From: Methylobacterium pseudosasicola
GTDB taxonomy: Bacteria > Pseudomonadota > Alphaproteobacteria > Rhizobiales > Beijerinckiaceae
NCBI RefSeq assembly: GCF_900114535.1
Contig: NZ_FOTK01000030.1
Location: forward strand, 16,281 to 80,280
Direction: 5' to 3'
DNA: 64,000 nucleotides
Every line of letters starts with the position of its first letter. The stretch's first letter is position 1. Shown piece by piece: positions 50,145 through 59,392 of this stretch. A program made the position numbers and the translations under genes. Below the pieces are notes generated by a model. The model saw only the letters and a program-made list of their open reading frames with translations. It ran no database searches and had not been told where the DNA came from.

Positions 50145-50611
50145 GCCTGCTCCCCTGTAACCTGGGACGGGTAACGGTCGAGATGCGATCTGATCATTTT
50201 GAAGGTGCCGGTCCCCTGGCAGCCGCGGGCATAGGCCCACGCGGGGTGCTACGGCCTCGAACCCGGGGGATAGTCATCTTATGCGGAACGGGAGCCGGTG
50301 GAGCACAGCCGACCTTACCTGTGGGCGTCCGCATTTCCGGACGCGGCCACCCCAAGATGGAGGGACGCCGGAAAAGCAGACGGCCTCCTATCGACCCAAC
50401 CCAGCCGCCTCAGACGCAGTCGGCGCTCCCCGAAAGCGGCCGTTCGCCACCCCTGCGCTAACTTCGGCTCGGGGTGGTGAGCGGGCTTTAGCGATGCGGC
50501 CGGAACCGGACATTCAAGCCGATAGCGATCAGTCTGGTTTGAGTGCGCCTTTAATGAACCGCCGTATGCAGCTGGTTCCGACCCCTTGCAGAAGATCGAA
50601 AGGTCCGGTTG
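50145..50611. other. Gap between phage remnant and next gene
   Basis: No gene supported. It contains one copy of a dispersed repeat around 50,500-50,600 with GAGTGCGCCTTTA at 50,541 and CCCCTTGC further on. The rest shows nothing recognisable. Confidence 0.6.
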
Positions 50612-50881
50612 TCAGCCTTGCCCCTTTAAGTGCTGTCGGAACCACCGCGTGGCGTCCTCTAGGGTATCGAACACGGGAGCGCGTACCTTCGCGAGCCGCC
50701 CAAGCCTAACCTCCATGTACCAAGCCCCGCGTCGCTCATGCTCGGGCGCGTCGAGGCGCACCAGCACGGCCACGAGCAACCCGTTGGCGATCACGAGCAT
50801 GCCAACGTGGTCCGGGCTTGCCGTGTCGATGGAGATGGACTGCAGGACAACCAGGGTCTCGACGTTGCCCCGGTCCACCAC
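50612..50881 (-). CDS. Conserved hypothetical protein
   Basis: 89 aa, GTG start (VVDRGNVETLVVLQSISIDTA) with GGAG seven bases upstream. Continues PDHVGMLVIANGLLVAVLVRL, EHERRGAWYMEVRLGRL, and ends ATRWFRQHLKGQG. No family name can be given. Located just downstream of the Crp/Fnr gene on the same strand (2-bp gap), so co-transcribed. Confidence 0.6.
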   Translation of the reverse strand: MVDRGNVETLVVLQSISIDTASPDHVGMLVIANGLLVAVLVRLDAPEHERRGAWYMEVRLGRLAKVRAPVFDTLEDATRWFRQHLKGQG

Positions 50882-50883
50882 TG

Positions 50884-51648
50884 CTACTCTCCTTGGACGC
50901 TGTTCAGCCACGGCACCTGCCGGCGGCCACTCCAACGCGCGTTCCTGAGGTGGAGGTAGTTGGGATTGAACCCGCAGTACGCCTTGAGCTGCTCGACGTC
51001 CATGATCGTCAGGACCCGATGCTTCAACGTGATCAGTTCGAGCCGGCGCAACTCCCTCAACGTGCGGTTCACATGCTCGTCCGACAGGCCCATCGTGTCG
51101 GCGACTTCGTTCTGGGTGAACGGGAACAGGTAGCTGTTGTCGTTGACGTGTCCCACGGCTTCCAGGCGCAGATACAGCTCGCAGAACAGATGCGCGATGC
51201 GTTGATCGGACGGGCGGCTGCCGAGGTTGACCAACCACTCGCGCAGCACGGCCTCATCCACGAGCGCACACCACATCAGAGCCCGCGTCACTCGCGGGTG
51301 GTTGGCCATGATCTCCTCGATGGCTTGCCGGGGGATCTCCACGGCATGGCAGGGCGAGATCGTGCCAATGTTGTGGTCCATCTGGTCGAGGATGAACACG
51401 TTCAGGTCGCAGAAGTCGCCCGGCACGAAGTAGGCCATGATCTGGCGCTGGCCGTCCGGCAGGATCTTGTAGCGGCAGGCGTAGCCGCTGAGGATGAGAT
51501 GCACGTCGCTGGGGACGTCACCCTCCCGGATCAGATCTGACCGCGCTGGCACCTTCCGTACCCGTGAAACGAGCGCCCGCAACGCCTCCCGATCAGCGTC
51601 GATCAGTTCCTCGAAGCTCTCAAGCTTGCGGATTAGCGCATCTTGCAT
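50884..51648 (-). CDS. Crp/Fnr-family transcription regulator
   Basis: 254-aa regulator. The cyclic-nucleotide-binding-like beta-roll includes LIREGDVPSDVHLILSGYACRYKI and MAYFVPGDFCDLNVF. The C-terminal helix-turn-helix is FTQNEVADTMGLSDEHVNRTLRELRRLELI. No N-terminal Fe-S cysteines, so it is not an Fnr oxygen sensor. Start ATG 51,648 was chosen because upstream residues are not homologous. The signal is unknown. Confidence 0.88.
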   Translation of the reverse strand: MQDALIRKLESFEELIDADREALRALVSRVRKVPARSDLIREGDVPSDVHLILSGYACRYKILPDGQRQIMAYFVPGDFCDLNVFILDQMDHNIGTISPCHAVEIPRQAIEEIMANHPRVTRALMWCALVDEAVLREWLVNLGSRPSDQRIAHLFCELYLRLEAVGHVNDNSYLFPFTQNEVADTMGLSDEHVNRTLRELRRLELITLKHRVLTIMDVEQLKAYCGFNPNYLHLRNARWSGRRQVPWLNSVQGE

Positions 51649-52031
51649 CGGATCACGGCAGCGAAGGGCGATCTGCCTCCCTACGTCCGGTGTGGGACAA
51701 GAAACCCCGTCATATGATGGATATTGGCAGCGCGCAGCAGGTAAGTGACTGAGATTGTTATGACTGTACGCATTCGGACCCACCGAACCGAAGCCTCAAC
51801 ACACCTGACCGGACAAACGTCCGCGTTTGAGGATGACGCGCGCTGGCTTCTATGGAGAGGTTAGGTTCGAGCCGGAGTGTCCGCTTCAAGGCGAAGGGTC
51901 AGGGTCCGCACCCAACCCAAAGCAGCCGATGAAGCCAGTTCGGTTTGGGTATCCTTCAGTGAAACCGATTGCACTGCCGGAATGACCCGCCGTCTCGGGC
52001 GCGGCTGTAACCGCCCCCGACATCGTCGCGG
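51649..52031. other. Gap upstream of crp-like gene
   Basis: No gene supported. Carries a partial copy of the dispersed repeat (GGTTTGGGTAT at 51,942-51,952, GGGTCCGCACCCAACCC near 51,902). The crp-like promoter should lie at the left edge. Confidence 0.55.
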
Positions 52032-52241
52032 CTATCCGGTGCTCGACACCTTGGAACAGGGTTCAGCCCCGCCGAGCGCCGCGATCAGCTCATCAAAACG
52101 GTCGCCAGGCGCTTCTTCCAGGATTGAGCTGTACAGCTCCCGCAAGCCCTGGCCGATCAATTTTAACGCCTTCGCACTCAGGCGAGGTGTTTCGGTCTCG
52201 AACAGTACGCCCCACACATCGTTGTCGGCTCGGTCAGACAT
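52032..52241 (-). CDS. Orphan NepR-like anti-sigma factor
   Basis: 69-aa protein. AKALKLIGQGLRELYSSILEEAPGDRFDELIAALGGA matches the NepR core (IGxxLRxxYxxxxEE-xPdRFxxLLxxL), the anti-sigma factor that holds EcfG sigma in the alphaproteobacterial general stress response until phosphorylated PhyR takes it up. No phyR or ecfG gene lies nearby, so this is an orphan copy on mobile DNA and may alter the host stress response. Start ATG at 52,241. Confidence 0.8.
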   Translation of the reverse strand: MSDRADNDVWGVLFETETPRLSAKALKLIGQGLRELYSSILEEAPGDRFDELIAALGGAEPCSKVSSTG

Positions 52242-52737
52242 AATGGGAGTAAAAGACAACATGGGTTAATTTACAAGGGCAGATGAAGCGCTCCGGTTCC
52301 CTGTAGGGCGTCGATGGCTGTGGGTCGTGCTGGTAGGAGGTAGGCGACCTGCCCTCCCCGGACCGCTTCAGTATCCATGGCGGCTGTCATGGAGGCGACC
52401 CGGACGCGGAAGGCCAAGCCAACGAGCCATGCGCCCCGGACCGGTACGGTTTGGGTATGCCCATCGGATCGATCGGCGCCGGTTCGCTATGAGTGCGCCT
52501 TTAGCAGACCGACATTCACCGCCGTTCCCGGCCCCTTGCTGACCCTCGGAGGGTCCGCTTCCCGGCTGTTGAGATCGAAGCCAACGACCGGATTGGGTGG
52601 AAACGCGACCTTCTGCTTTTGGGCCGGAAAGGCCAGAAAGCCGACGGCCTTAGCCGTATCGCCCGCTCTTCTGACGAGCACGAACGCCCAGCATCTATCC
52701 GGCGAGAACCGTCGCCTTCGTCACGCTCAGTAGACCT
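52242..52737. other. Gap with dispersed repeat
   Basis: No gene supported. A dispersed repeat copy runs about 52,440-52,600, with GAGTGCGCCTTTA at 52,491, GGTTTGGGTATGCCC at 52,449 and CCCCTTGCTGACCC. These match the copies near 50,541 and 51,942. Confidence 0.6.
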
Positions 52738-53105
52738 CTAGGACGCTCGCCGCACGTTCCAGAACACGGACAGGTTCTTGACCACGTCCCGGAGATCGTC
52801 CCGATAGGCAGTCCGGCTGAGATACTGGCCGAGGGGCAGGTAGGGCACCTCCTGCATCGCCAGCGCCTGGATATCGTGGGCGATCTTCCGGCGGCCGTTC
52901 TCGTCCGGCGCCTCGATCCAGGCCCCACGCATGGCCTCGATCTGCGGGAGGTCGGGCCAGCCGAAGAAGCCCGTCTGCACGCCGCCGCAGCGCAGCACCT
53001 GCTCTACCGCCGGGTTCAGCATGTCGAAGCCGGACCAATCGGTGCAGAAGATGTTCCAGCCACCCTGGTCCGGAGGCGCCTTGTTGGCCCGGCGGGTGAC
53101 CATGT
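52738..53105 (-). pseudogene. 3' fragment of ABC substrate-binding protein
   Basis: About 122 codons from the C terminus of a family-5 extracellular solute-binding protein: GWNIFCTDWSGFDMLNPA, KIAHDIQALAMQEVPYLPLG, TAYRDDLRDVVKNLSVFWNV RRAS-stop. It is joined directly to the IS5 transposase fragment, so the rest of the gene is gone. Dipeptide-type binding protein by family; not functional here. Confidence 0.8.
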
Positions 53106-53660
53106 GGCTTGTCGCCGGCATAGCCGGCGTCGGCGAAGGCCTTGGTGATGAACAGGAAGGTCCAGCGCGACAGGCACAGCACCGGCGCGGCCCCGTCGCG
53201 GTCATGTACGTCGGCACGCTGAAGATCTAGGACGAGCGTGCGCCCGTCCATGTCGAGCAGCGCTTGGCGCTTGCACCCTTTGACCCTCTTACCGGCATCG
53301 TAGCCGCGCGGACAGCCGCTTTCCGTCGTCTTGATGCTTGGGCTGTCGAGGACCGCGGCGGACGGTGAGGCTTCCCGTCCTATCCGCCCGCGATCAAGCA
53401 TGTCGAGGCGGTGGTTGATCCGGCCGAGCAGCTTTGTGTCAGGCCAGCGGCTGAAGTGGCCGAACATCGTCGAACGCGGCGGCAGATCCTTAAGTATCAA
53501 CCGCCATGAGCTTTCACCTCCCAGAACGAAGAAGATGGCGTTCAAGACCTCTTGTGTCGTCCAGAGGCGAGGCCGGCCACAGGCGTTGGCCTTGGCATCA
53601 GTGGCTCGATTACCGCCTACTCGGCGTCGGTGAGCTCGGTTTCATGGCGACGACCAACGC
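53106..53660 (-). pseudogene. IS5-family transposase fragment, broken
   Basis: Reads TELTDAE, then TAG where W is expected, AVIEPLMPRP, a frame change, then GRPRLWTTQEVLNAIFFVLGG, SSWRLILKDLPPRSTMFGHF and ATG-less internal sequence to AGYAGDK, where it joins the solute-binding protein fragment. The DDE core is cut off at the C terminus. IS427/IS5-type element, inactive. Confidence 0.8.
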
Positions 53661-53850
53661 GGCTATGCTGCCGCCGGGTGGTCGGGGTCCACATGACGCT
53701 TCCAGGTCAGGCTTCGGCGCCCTCCGGGAATCATCGCCATCCCGGCCACTCAACCCCGCCTCAGATCCTCACCGGACGGGCCCTAAGATGGCGAGGCTCT
53801 GCCCGATGAGCAAGGTGAAGCCATGGCAGCCGCAAAGCCCGAGTGAACGG

Positions 53851-54525
53851 TCATTTCGCCCCGCCGCCTCCGGCCCCACCTCGATGATAGACGCTGAGGA
53901 AGATCCGCACGGCCTCGCCGACGTGGCGTTCGATCTGCTCAGGGCTGGAGTCGTCCAGGTGCGGAATGAAGAGGCGAACCGGCAGGATTTTCCCCATGAT
54001 CAGTCCGATGAACATGTTCGCAGCGAGCTGCGGGTCGTCCCCGATGAAATCGCCGCGGGCCCGAGCATCCGTAAGGTACGAGGTCAGCTTGGCGAGCGTC
54101 CGGCCAGGCGCCATCGCGTAGAACGCCTCGCCGAGCGCGGGATTGCGGGGCACTTCGCCGACGATGATGCACCCTAGCGCCGACACTTCCGGCATGACCA
54201 TTGCCCCAAAGAGGCTCATACCGACAGATTCCAGGACGGTCGGGAGTGGCCCCGTACTTTCGAGGTCGGTCTCGATCCGCTGGCGAAGTTCCTGGGTGCG
54301 ATTGCCCACCACCTCGATGAACATCTCGTCCTTGGAGCCGAAGTGACGGTACACCGTCTCAGTCGAAGCGCCGGCCTCGACCGCCACTAACCGCATCGTC
54401 GTCTCTGCGAAGCCGTGCTTGAGAAACACGCGCTCCGCGACCTCCGCGATCTCGCCGCGCCGCTCCTCACCACGCGAAACACGAACCCGTGATCGCTTGC
54501 CCGAACCGGGCGTTTCGCTTGACAT
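53851..54525 (-). CDS. TetR-family repressor of the efflux operon
   Basis: 224-aa TetR protein. HTH: AERVFLKHGFAETTMRLVAVEAGASTETVYRHFGSKDEMF. The C-terminal ligand domain is helical. ATG 54,525 gives better ribosome-site spacing than ATG 54,534. Divergent from emrA with a 120-bp gap holding a candidate operator. By position it should repress the efflux operon (known pattern for TetR; inferred here). Confidence 0.85.
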   Translation of the reverse strand: MSSETPGSGKRSRVRVSRGEERRGEIAEVAERVFLKHGFAETTMRLVAVEAGASTETVYRHFGSKDEMFIEVVGNRTQELRQRIETDLESTGPLPTVLESVGMSLFGAMVMPEVSALGCIIVGEVPRNPALGEAFYAMAPGRTLAKLTSYLTDARARGDFIGDDPQLAANMFIGLIMGKILPVRLFIPHLDDSSPEQIERHVGEAVRIFLSVYHRGGAGGGGAK

Positions 54526-54549
54526 CGGCACCATCTTCCAGAAAAGAAA

Positions 54550-54565
54550 CGAAACGCTCGGTTCG
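54550..54565. promoter_or_regulatory. Candidate TetR operator
   Basis: CGAAACGCTCGGTTCG is an imperfect palindrome (CGAA...TTCG) in the gap between the TetR gene and emrA, centred in the divergent promoter region. Suggested operator. Confidence 0.5.
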
Positions 54566-54645
54566 TATGCATCACGCCGTCATGGCAGCAAACGTACAGG
54601 TCGTCTCGCCGGTTGCCGTGCGAAGGTTAAGGGTGATCTCCCCAC

Positions 54646-56100
54646 ATGCGCGCAGACGACCTGGACGGCCCGTACGCACCGTCGAGAGGGCCCTTGGATC
54701 GACGTGACGTGCTCGACATCGGCTCTTTGGAGCGCACCCGGTCCCGGTACGAAGACCGCCGCCTTAAGGATGCCGATGCGTGGCGCGGCCGTGTAGAGAG
54801 CCGCTCACACTCGGATGGGGACCGATCCCGCCGACGCCGTGACGAACGATCCGGGCAGGAATACCGGGACGACGAGCCTCGTCGCCGGGGCCGCGGCGAC
54901 GAGGACCGACGCGACAGTCGTTCCAATAACGGACGCGACCGCGACGAGGCGGAGGGGCAGGACGACCGGAAAGGCTCCGGATCGGACAGGGAAGACGATG
55001 AAGACGACCGCAAAGGCTCCGGGGCGGGCAAAGACGAAGCCGAAGACGACAAGCGAGCTCGGAGGAAACGACGGCCGCTCGTCATCGGCATCGCGGCGGT
55101 GGTCCTACTGCTGCTCGCCGGCGGCGGCCTGTACTACTGGCTCTCGACGCGCGGGAAGATTAGCACCGACGATGCCTACACCGACGGGAATATCGTCAAC
55201 GTCGCCCCGCAGGTCGCCGGACAGGTCATCGCCCTGGATGTCACGGACAACCAGTTCGTCCGCAAGGGCGATCCGCTCTTCCGCATTGACCCGCGGCAGT
55301 TCAGGTTCAGCCGCGAGCAGGCCCAGGGCCAACTCGACGCCAGCAACGCGCAGGTCGCCAACCAGAAGCTCGGCGTCGAGATCGCCAGGAAGAACTTTCC
55401 CGCCGCGCTCCAGCTCGCACAGGCCAACCTCGACTCGGCCAAGGCCAACCTCGCCCTGCAGCAGGCGAACTACGACCGTCAGAGGAGCCTGCCGAAGCTC
55501 GCCACGACTCAGCAGGACGTCGACACTACCGCGGCGAACTACCAGCAGGCTAAGGCACAGGTCGAGCAGGCGCAGGCGCGCCTCGTCCAGGCCATGCCGG
55601 TTCAGCAGAACATCGGTCAGTCCGAGCAGCAGGTCGACCAGCTTAAGGGCCAGGCCGAACAGGCCAAGGCGCAAGTCGAGCAGGCTGACCTGAACATTGA
55701 GTGGAGCGTGGTGCGCGCGTCTCAGGACGGCTGGGTCACGAAGCGCAACGTCAACGCCGGCGACTACCTGTCAGCCGGCCAGCAAGTGATGTCGCTCGTC
55801 ACCACCGACGTCTGGGTGACGGCCAACTACAAGGAGACTGAACTCGACGGCATGCGCCCCGGGCAACGGGTCAAGATTGCCATCGACGCCTACCCCGACC
55901 TCGACCTGGAGGGCCACGTGGATTCGATTCAGCGCGGCTCCGGCTCTAAGTTTTCCGCCTTCCCGGCCGAGAACGCCACCGGCAACTTCATCAAGATCGT
56001 TCAGCGCGTGCCGGTGAAGATCGTCATCCACGGCGGTCTGAAGAAGGACGAGCCGCTGCCGCTCGGCATCAGCGTCGTACCGACGGTGATGCTCAAATGA
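54646..56100 (+). CDS. HlyD/EmrA membrane fusion protein with long charged N terminus
   Basis: 484-aa periplasmic adaptor. A ~140-residue Arg/Asp/Glu-rich cytoplasmic tail contains two near-copies of DDRKGSG (106-112, 120-126) and ends at KRRPLVIGIAAVVLLLLAGGG. The HlyD part follows with ISTDDAYTDGNIVNVAPQVAGQV, long coiled-coil hairpins rich in AQA and ANYQQAKAQVEQ, and DGWVTKRNVNAGDYLSAG. Works with EmrB-type MFS and an outer-membrane channel to expel drugs. The charged tail is far longer than usual. Confidence 0.93.
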   Translation: MRADDLDGPYAPSRGPLDRRDVLDIGSLERTRSRYEDRRLKDADAWRGRVESRSHSDGDRSRRRRDERSGQEYRDDEPRRRGRGDEDRRDSRSNNGRDRDEAEGQDDRKGSGSDREDDEDDRKGSGAGKDEAEDDKRARRKRRPLVIGIAAVVLLLLAGGGLYYWLSTRGKISTDDAYTDGNIVNVAPQVAGQVIALDVTDNQFVRKGDPLFRIDPRQFRFSREQAQGQLDASNAQVANQKLGVEIARKNFPAALQLAQANLDSAKANLALQQANYDRQRSLPKLATTQQDVDTTAANYQQAKAQVEQAQARLVQAMPVQQNIGQSEQQVDQLKGQAEQAKAQVEQADLNIEWSVVRASQDGWVTKRNVNAGDYLSAGQQVMSLVTTDVWVTANYKETELDGMRPGQRVKIAIDAYPDLDLEGHVDSIQRGSGSKFSAFPAENATGNFIKIVQRVPVKIVIHGGLKKDEPLPLGISVVPTVMLK

Positions 56101-57665
56101 GCGACGCCTCGAACGGTCGAGAATCCGCCCACAACCCTTGGCTCGTCGCCATCGCGGTCACGCTGGCGGCGTTCATGGAGGTGCTCGACACCACCATCGT
56201 CAACGTGGCGCTGCCCTACATCGCCGGCTCGCTCGCCGCCTCGAACGACGAGGCGACCTATACCCTGACAGCCTACCTCGTCGCCAACGGTATTGTGCTG
56301 ACCATCGCTGGCTGGCTGTCCGACACCATCGGACGCAAGCGCTACTTCCTGATCTGCATCGGCATGTTCACGGTGTCGTCGTTCCTGTGCGGCATCTCGC
56401 AGAGCCTTGGGCAGATCATCGTCTTCCGCCTGATGCAGGGCTTCTTCGGCGGCGGCCTGCAGCCGAGCCAGCAGGCAATCATCCTCGACACCTTCCCGCC
56501 GGCCAAGCGCGGGGCCGCCTTCGGCGTCACGGCCGTGGCGACCGTCGTCGCCCCCGTCCTCGGGCCGACGCTGGGCGGCTACCTCGTCGAGCATTCGACC
56601 TGGCGCTGGATCTTCTTCATCAACGTGCCGGTCGGGATCTTCACCTTCTTCGTCAACGTATACCTCGTTCAGGACCCACCAGACGAGAAGAAGAAGCGCG
56701 CCCGCGGCCTCGACTACGTCGGCCTGTCGCTCATCGTCATCGGCATCGGCTGCATGCAGGTCATGATCGACCGTGGCGAGGTCAACGGCTGGTTCAGCTC
56801 GTCCTTCATCCGGATAATGGCCGTCATCGCATTCCTGGGAATTTTCGGCGCGATCTGCTGGCTGCTGATCGCCGACGAGCCGGTCGTAGACCTCAACGTG
56901 TTCAAGGACCGGAACTTCTCCGTCGGCTGCCTGCTCATCGGTGCGGTCGGGGCACTGCTTTATGGCGGATCCGTCCTTACTCCTAACTTCGCCCAGCAGG
57001 TGCTGGGCTACACGGCGCTTGATTCCGGCTTCATCTTGTCGCCGGGAGGCATCGCGGTCATCTTCCTGATCCCCGTCGTCGCCGTAGCGATGAAGTTCGT
57101 CCAGACCCGCTACATCATCATGTTCGGGTTCGCCTTCACGGGCGCCGCGATGTTCTATTCAAGCTTTCTTGCTCCCGACGTCGACTTTCGGACACTGGTC
57201 TGGATGCGCACGCTGCAGACGGCGCCACTCGCCTTCCTGTTCGTGCCGATCTCCACGATCGCCTACCTGACCCTGCCGGACCGCTACCGCAGCGAAGGAT
57301 CCGCCTTGTTCTCCATGTTCCGCAACGTGTTCGGCTCCGTCGGGATCTCCCTCTCGACCGCCGCGGTGACGGAACGAACGCAGGCCGACCAAGCCCATCT
57401 CTCGTCGTTCATGACGCCCCTACGCCACGGCTACAACCTGCTAATTCAGGAAAGCGAGCACACGCTCCGGTCCCTTGGGCGGGCGGCGTCGTTGGTGCAC
57501 CAGCAGGCTGTCGCGCATACCTACCAGACCTTCACGAAGCAGGCCCAAGTGCTCGCCTACGGCAACGTGTACCAGTACGCGGCGGTCCTGGCGTTCCTCG
57601 TCGTACCCCTATGCCTGTTGATCTCGGCCAAGACCGCGCAAGGCGAAGGCGGCGGGGGACACTGA
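56097..57665 (+). CDS. EmrB-type DHA2 MFS drug transporter
   Basis: 522-aa 14-TM major facilitator (DHA2 family). NPWLVAIAVTLAAFMEVLDT carries the family motif LDTTIVNVALP; WLSDTIGRKRYFL is loop 2-3 motif A; GGGLQPSQQAIILDTFPPAKRG is motif C. Starts 4 bp before the emrA stop (ATGA). Drives proton-coupled export through the adaptor and outer-membrane factor. Confidence 0.94.
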   Translation: MSDASNGRESAHNPWLVAIAVTLAAFMEVLDTTIVNVALPYIAGSLAASNDEATYTLTAYLVANGIVLTIAGWLSDTIGRKRYFLICIGMFTVSSFLCGISQSLGQIIVFRLMQGFFGGGLQPSQQAIILDTFPPAKRGAAFGVTAVATVVAPVLGPTLGGYLVEHSTWRWIFFINVPVGIFTFFVNVYLVQDPPDEKKKRARGLDYVGLSLIVIGIGCMQVMIDRGEVNGWFSSSFIRIMAVIAFLGIFGAICWLLIADEPVVDLNVFKDRNFSVGCLLIGAVGALLYGGSVLTPNFAQQVLGYTALDSGFILSPGGIAVIFLIPVVAVAMKFVQTRYIIMFGFAFTGAAMFYSSFLAPDVDFRTLVWMRTLQTAPLAFLFVPISTIAYLTLPDRYRSEGSALFSMFRNVFGSVGISLSTAAVTERTQADQAHLSSFMTPLRHGYNLLIQESEHTLRSLGRAASLVHQQAVAHTYQTFTKQAQVLAYGNVYQYAAVLAFLVVPLCLLISAKTAQGEGGGGH

Positions 57666-57666
57666 C

Positions 57667-59280
57667 ATGACGCTCTCCCGATACCTCGGCCGACGCGGCC
57701 GAGCGATGATCACGGCCGGCCTGCTCGGCCTTGCCGGATGCACGGTTGGGCCCGACTTCGCCCCGCCCGCGACGCCGCTCGCAGACGCGGGCGACTATCT
57801 CGACACCGGCCTCGTCGCGCCGACGCCACGGCGACTCCTGGCACGCACCATCGACGCCGAACCGGACGTTGCGTGGTGGCTCGCCTTCCGCGATCCCGTG
57901 CTGGCGCAACTTGAGGACCGTCTGGCGGCCCAGAACCTCGACGTTCAGACCACCACCGCGCGGCTGTTCCAGAGCCGGTCCCAGATCAATACCGCCGCTG
58001 CCGCGGGCCTGCCGACCCTCAACGGGCAAGGCAGCGCCTACCGGCAGCAGTTCAGCAAGAACGGCACCATCGGCCTCCTCTCCAACTCGCTCGGCAGCCT
58101 GACGGGCGGAAGCAGCGGCGCTTCCAGCGGCAACCTGACGGCGCCGCTGACCAACGGCTTCGAGAGCTACACGCTGGGCTTCGACGCCTCCTGGGAACTC
58201 GACCTCTGGGGCAAGGTCCGGCGCTCGGTCGAGTCCGCAGAGGCCCAGGCGGACGCCTCCGCGGAAGCGAGGCGCGACGCGCTGATCTCCGGCCAGGCCG
58301 AACTCGCGCGAGCCTACGTGCAGTTGCGGGGCACCCAGGAGCTCATCCGGATCGACCTCGCCAACATCCGGGTCAACGAGCAGATCCTCGACGTCGTCCG
58401 GGTGCGTCAGCAGAAGGGATTGGTCACCGGACTCGATACGTCCAGTGCGGCACAGCAGGTCGAGGCGATCAAAGCGCAGCTGCCGCAGCTCCAGCAGCAG
58501 GAGATCCAGCAAATCAACGCGATCTCTCTGCTGCTCGGCGAACCGCCGCTGGCGCTCTCGCAGGAACTCGTCGCCGGCCCCTCGATCCCGCCCGTGCCCC
58601 CGCGCATACCCATCGGTGTGCCGTCGAGCCTCGTCATGCGCCGGCCCGACATCCGCAGGGCCGAGGCCAACCTGCATTCGGCCGTGGCCGAGATCGGTGT
58701 CGCGGAAGCGCAGTTCTTCCCGAGCGTTACGCTGACCGGAAGCCCGACCGTGAATTCGGTCGACCCGGGCAAGCTCTTCCGGGGCTCGTCGCTCCAGTAC
58801 ATGAACATCGGCCCTTCGATCTCCATCCCGCTGTTCGAGGGCGGGCGGCTCAAGTCGAACCTAGTGCTCCAGCGCGCCCGGCAACAGGAGGCGGCCATCG
58901 CCTACCAGAAGGCGGTGCTCCAGGGCTGGCACGACGTCGTCAACGCCCTCGCCGCTCTACGCGGCGACGAGGCCCGCCGAGCGCGTCTGGCCAGGCAGGT
59001 GGCCGATGCGCGCCAAGCCCTCGCCCTGTCGCGGGCGCGATACGTCCAGGGCGTCGAGATCTTCACGACCGTCCTCCAGGCTTCACAGACGGTGCTCCAA
59101 GCCGAGACCAGCCTGTCCCAGGCGACGGCCGCTATCTCGACCGACTTCGTCGCGCTGTCGAAGGCGCTCGGCGGCGGCTGGGAGACGACCTTCCCGGTCG
59201 GACGGACGCCGCCCCTGTCCCTGGCCAAGGTGGGCATCCCGCTCACGGACGTCGTGCACGACGGGGCCCTCGGCCGATGA
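57667..59280 (+). CDS. NodT/OprM-type outer-membrane efflux lipoprotein
   Basis: 537-aa outer-membrane factor. The lipobox is LLGLAGCTVGPDFAPPATPL. Two OEP repeats follow, with long helical hairpins (AALRGDEARRARLARQVADAR, RARYVQGVEIFTTVLQAS). GIPLTDVVHDGALGR at the end. Third gene of the efflux operon (1-bp gap after emrB). Together with emrAB it makes the tripartite pump. Confidence 0.93.
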   Translation: MTLSRYLGRRGRAMITAGLLGLAGCTVGPDFAPPATPLADAGDYLDTGLVAPTPRRLLARTIDAEPDVAWWLAFRDPVLAQLEDRLAAQNLDVQTTTARLFQSRSQINTAAAAGLPTLNGQGSAYRQQFSKNGTIGLLSNSLGSLTGGSSGASSGNLTAPLTNGFESYTLGFDASWELDLWGKVRRSVESAEAQADASAEARRDALISGQAELARAYVQLRGTQELIRIDLANIRVNEQILDVVRVRQQKGLVTGLDTSSAAQQVEAIKAQLPQLQQQEIQQINAISLLLGEPPLALSQELVAGPSIPPVPPRIPIGVPSSLVMRRPDIRRAEANLHSAVAEIGVAEAQFFPSVTLTGSPTVNSVDPGKLFRGSSLQYMNIGPSISIPLFEGGRLKSNLVLQRARQQEAAIAYQKAVLQGWHDVVNALAALRGDEARRARLARQVADARQALALSRARYVQGVEIFTTVLQASQTVLQAETSLSQATAAISTDFVALSKALGGGWETTFPVGRTPPLSLAKVGIPLTDVVHDGALGR

Positions 59281-59392
59281 GGGACCGGGGAACATCGACG
59301 AGCTGGCTGCATGCGCGGGACGGCCCTGCGTCACCCGTGAAGGCAGTCGGCGTCACGCCTGAGGGGGCGCGACCATACAGAGCAGACCCATC

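Noticed and set aside
50612..51238. 208-codon minus-strand frame extending over the crp-like gene
   Set aside because: The extension is antisense-free but overlaps the Crp/Fnr coding sequence in another frame; only the C-terminal 89 codons with their own ribosome site look real.
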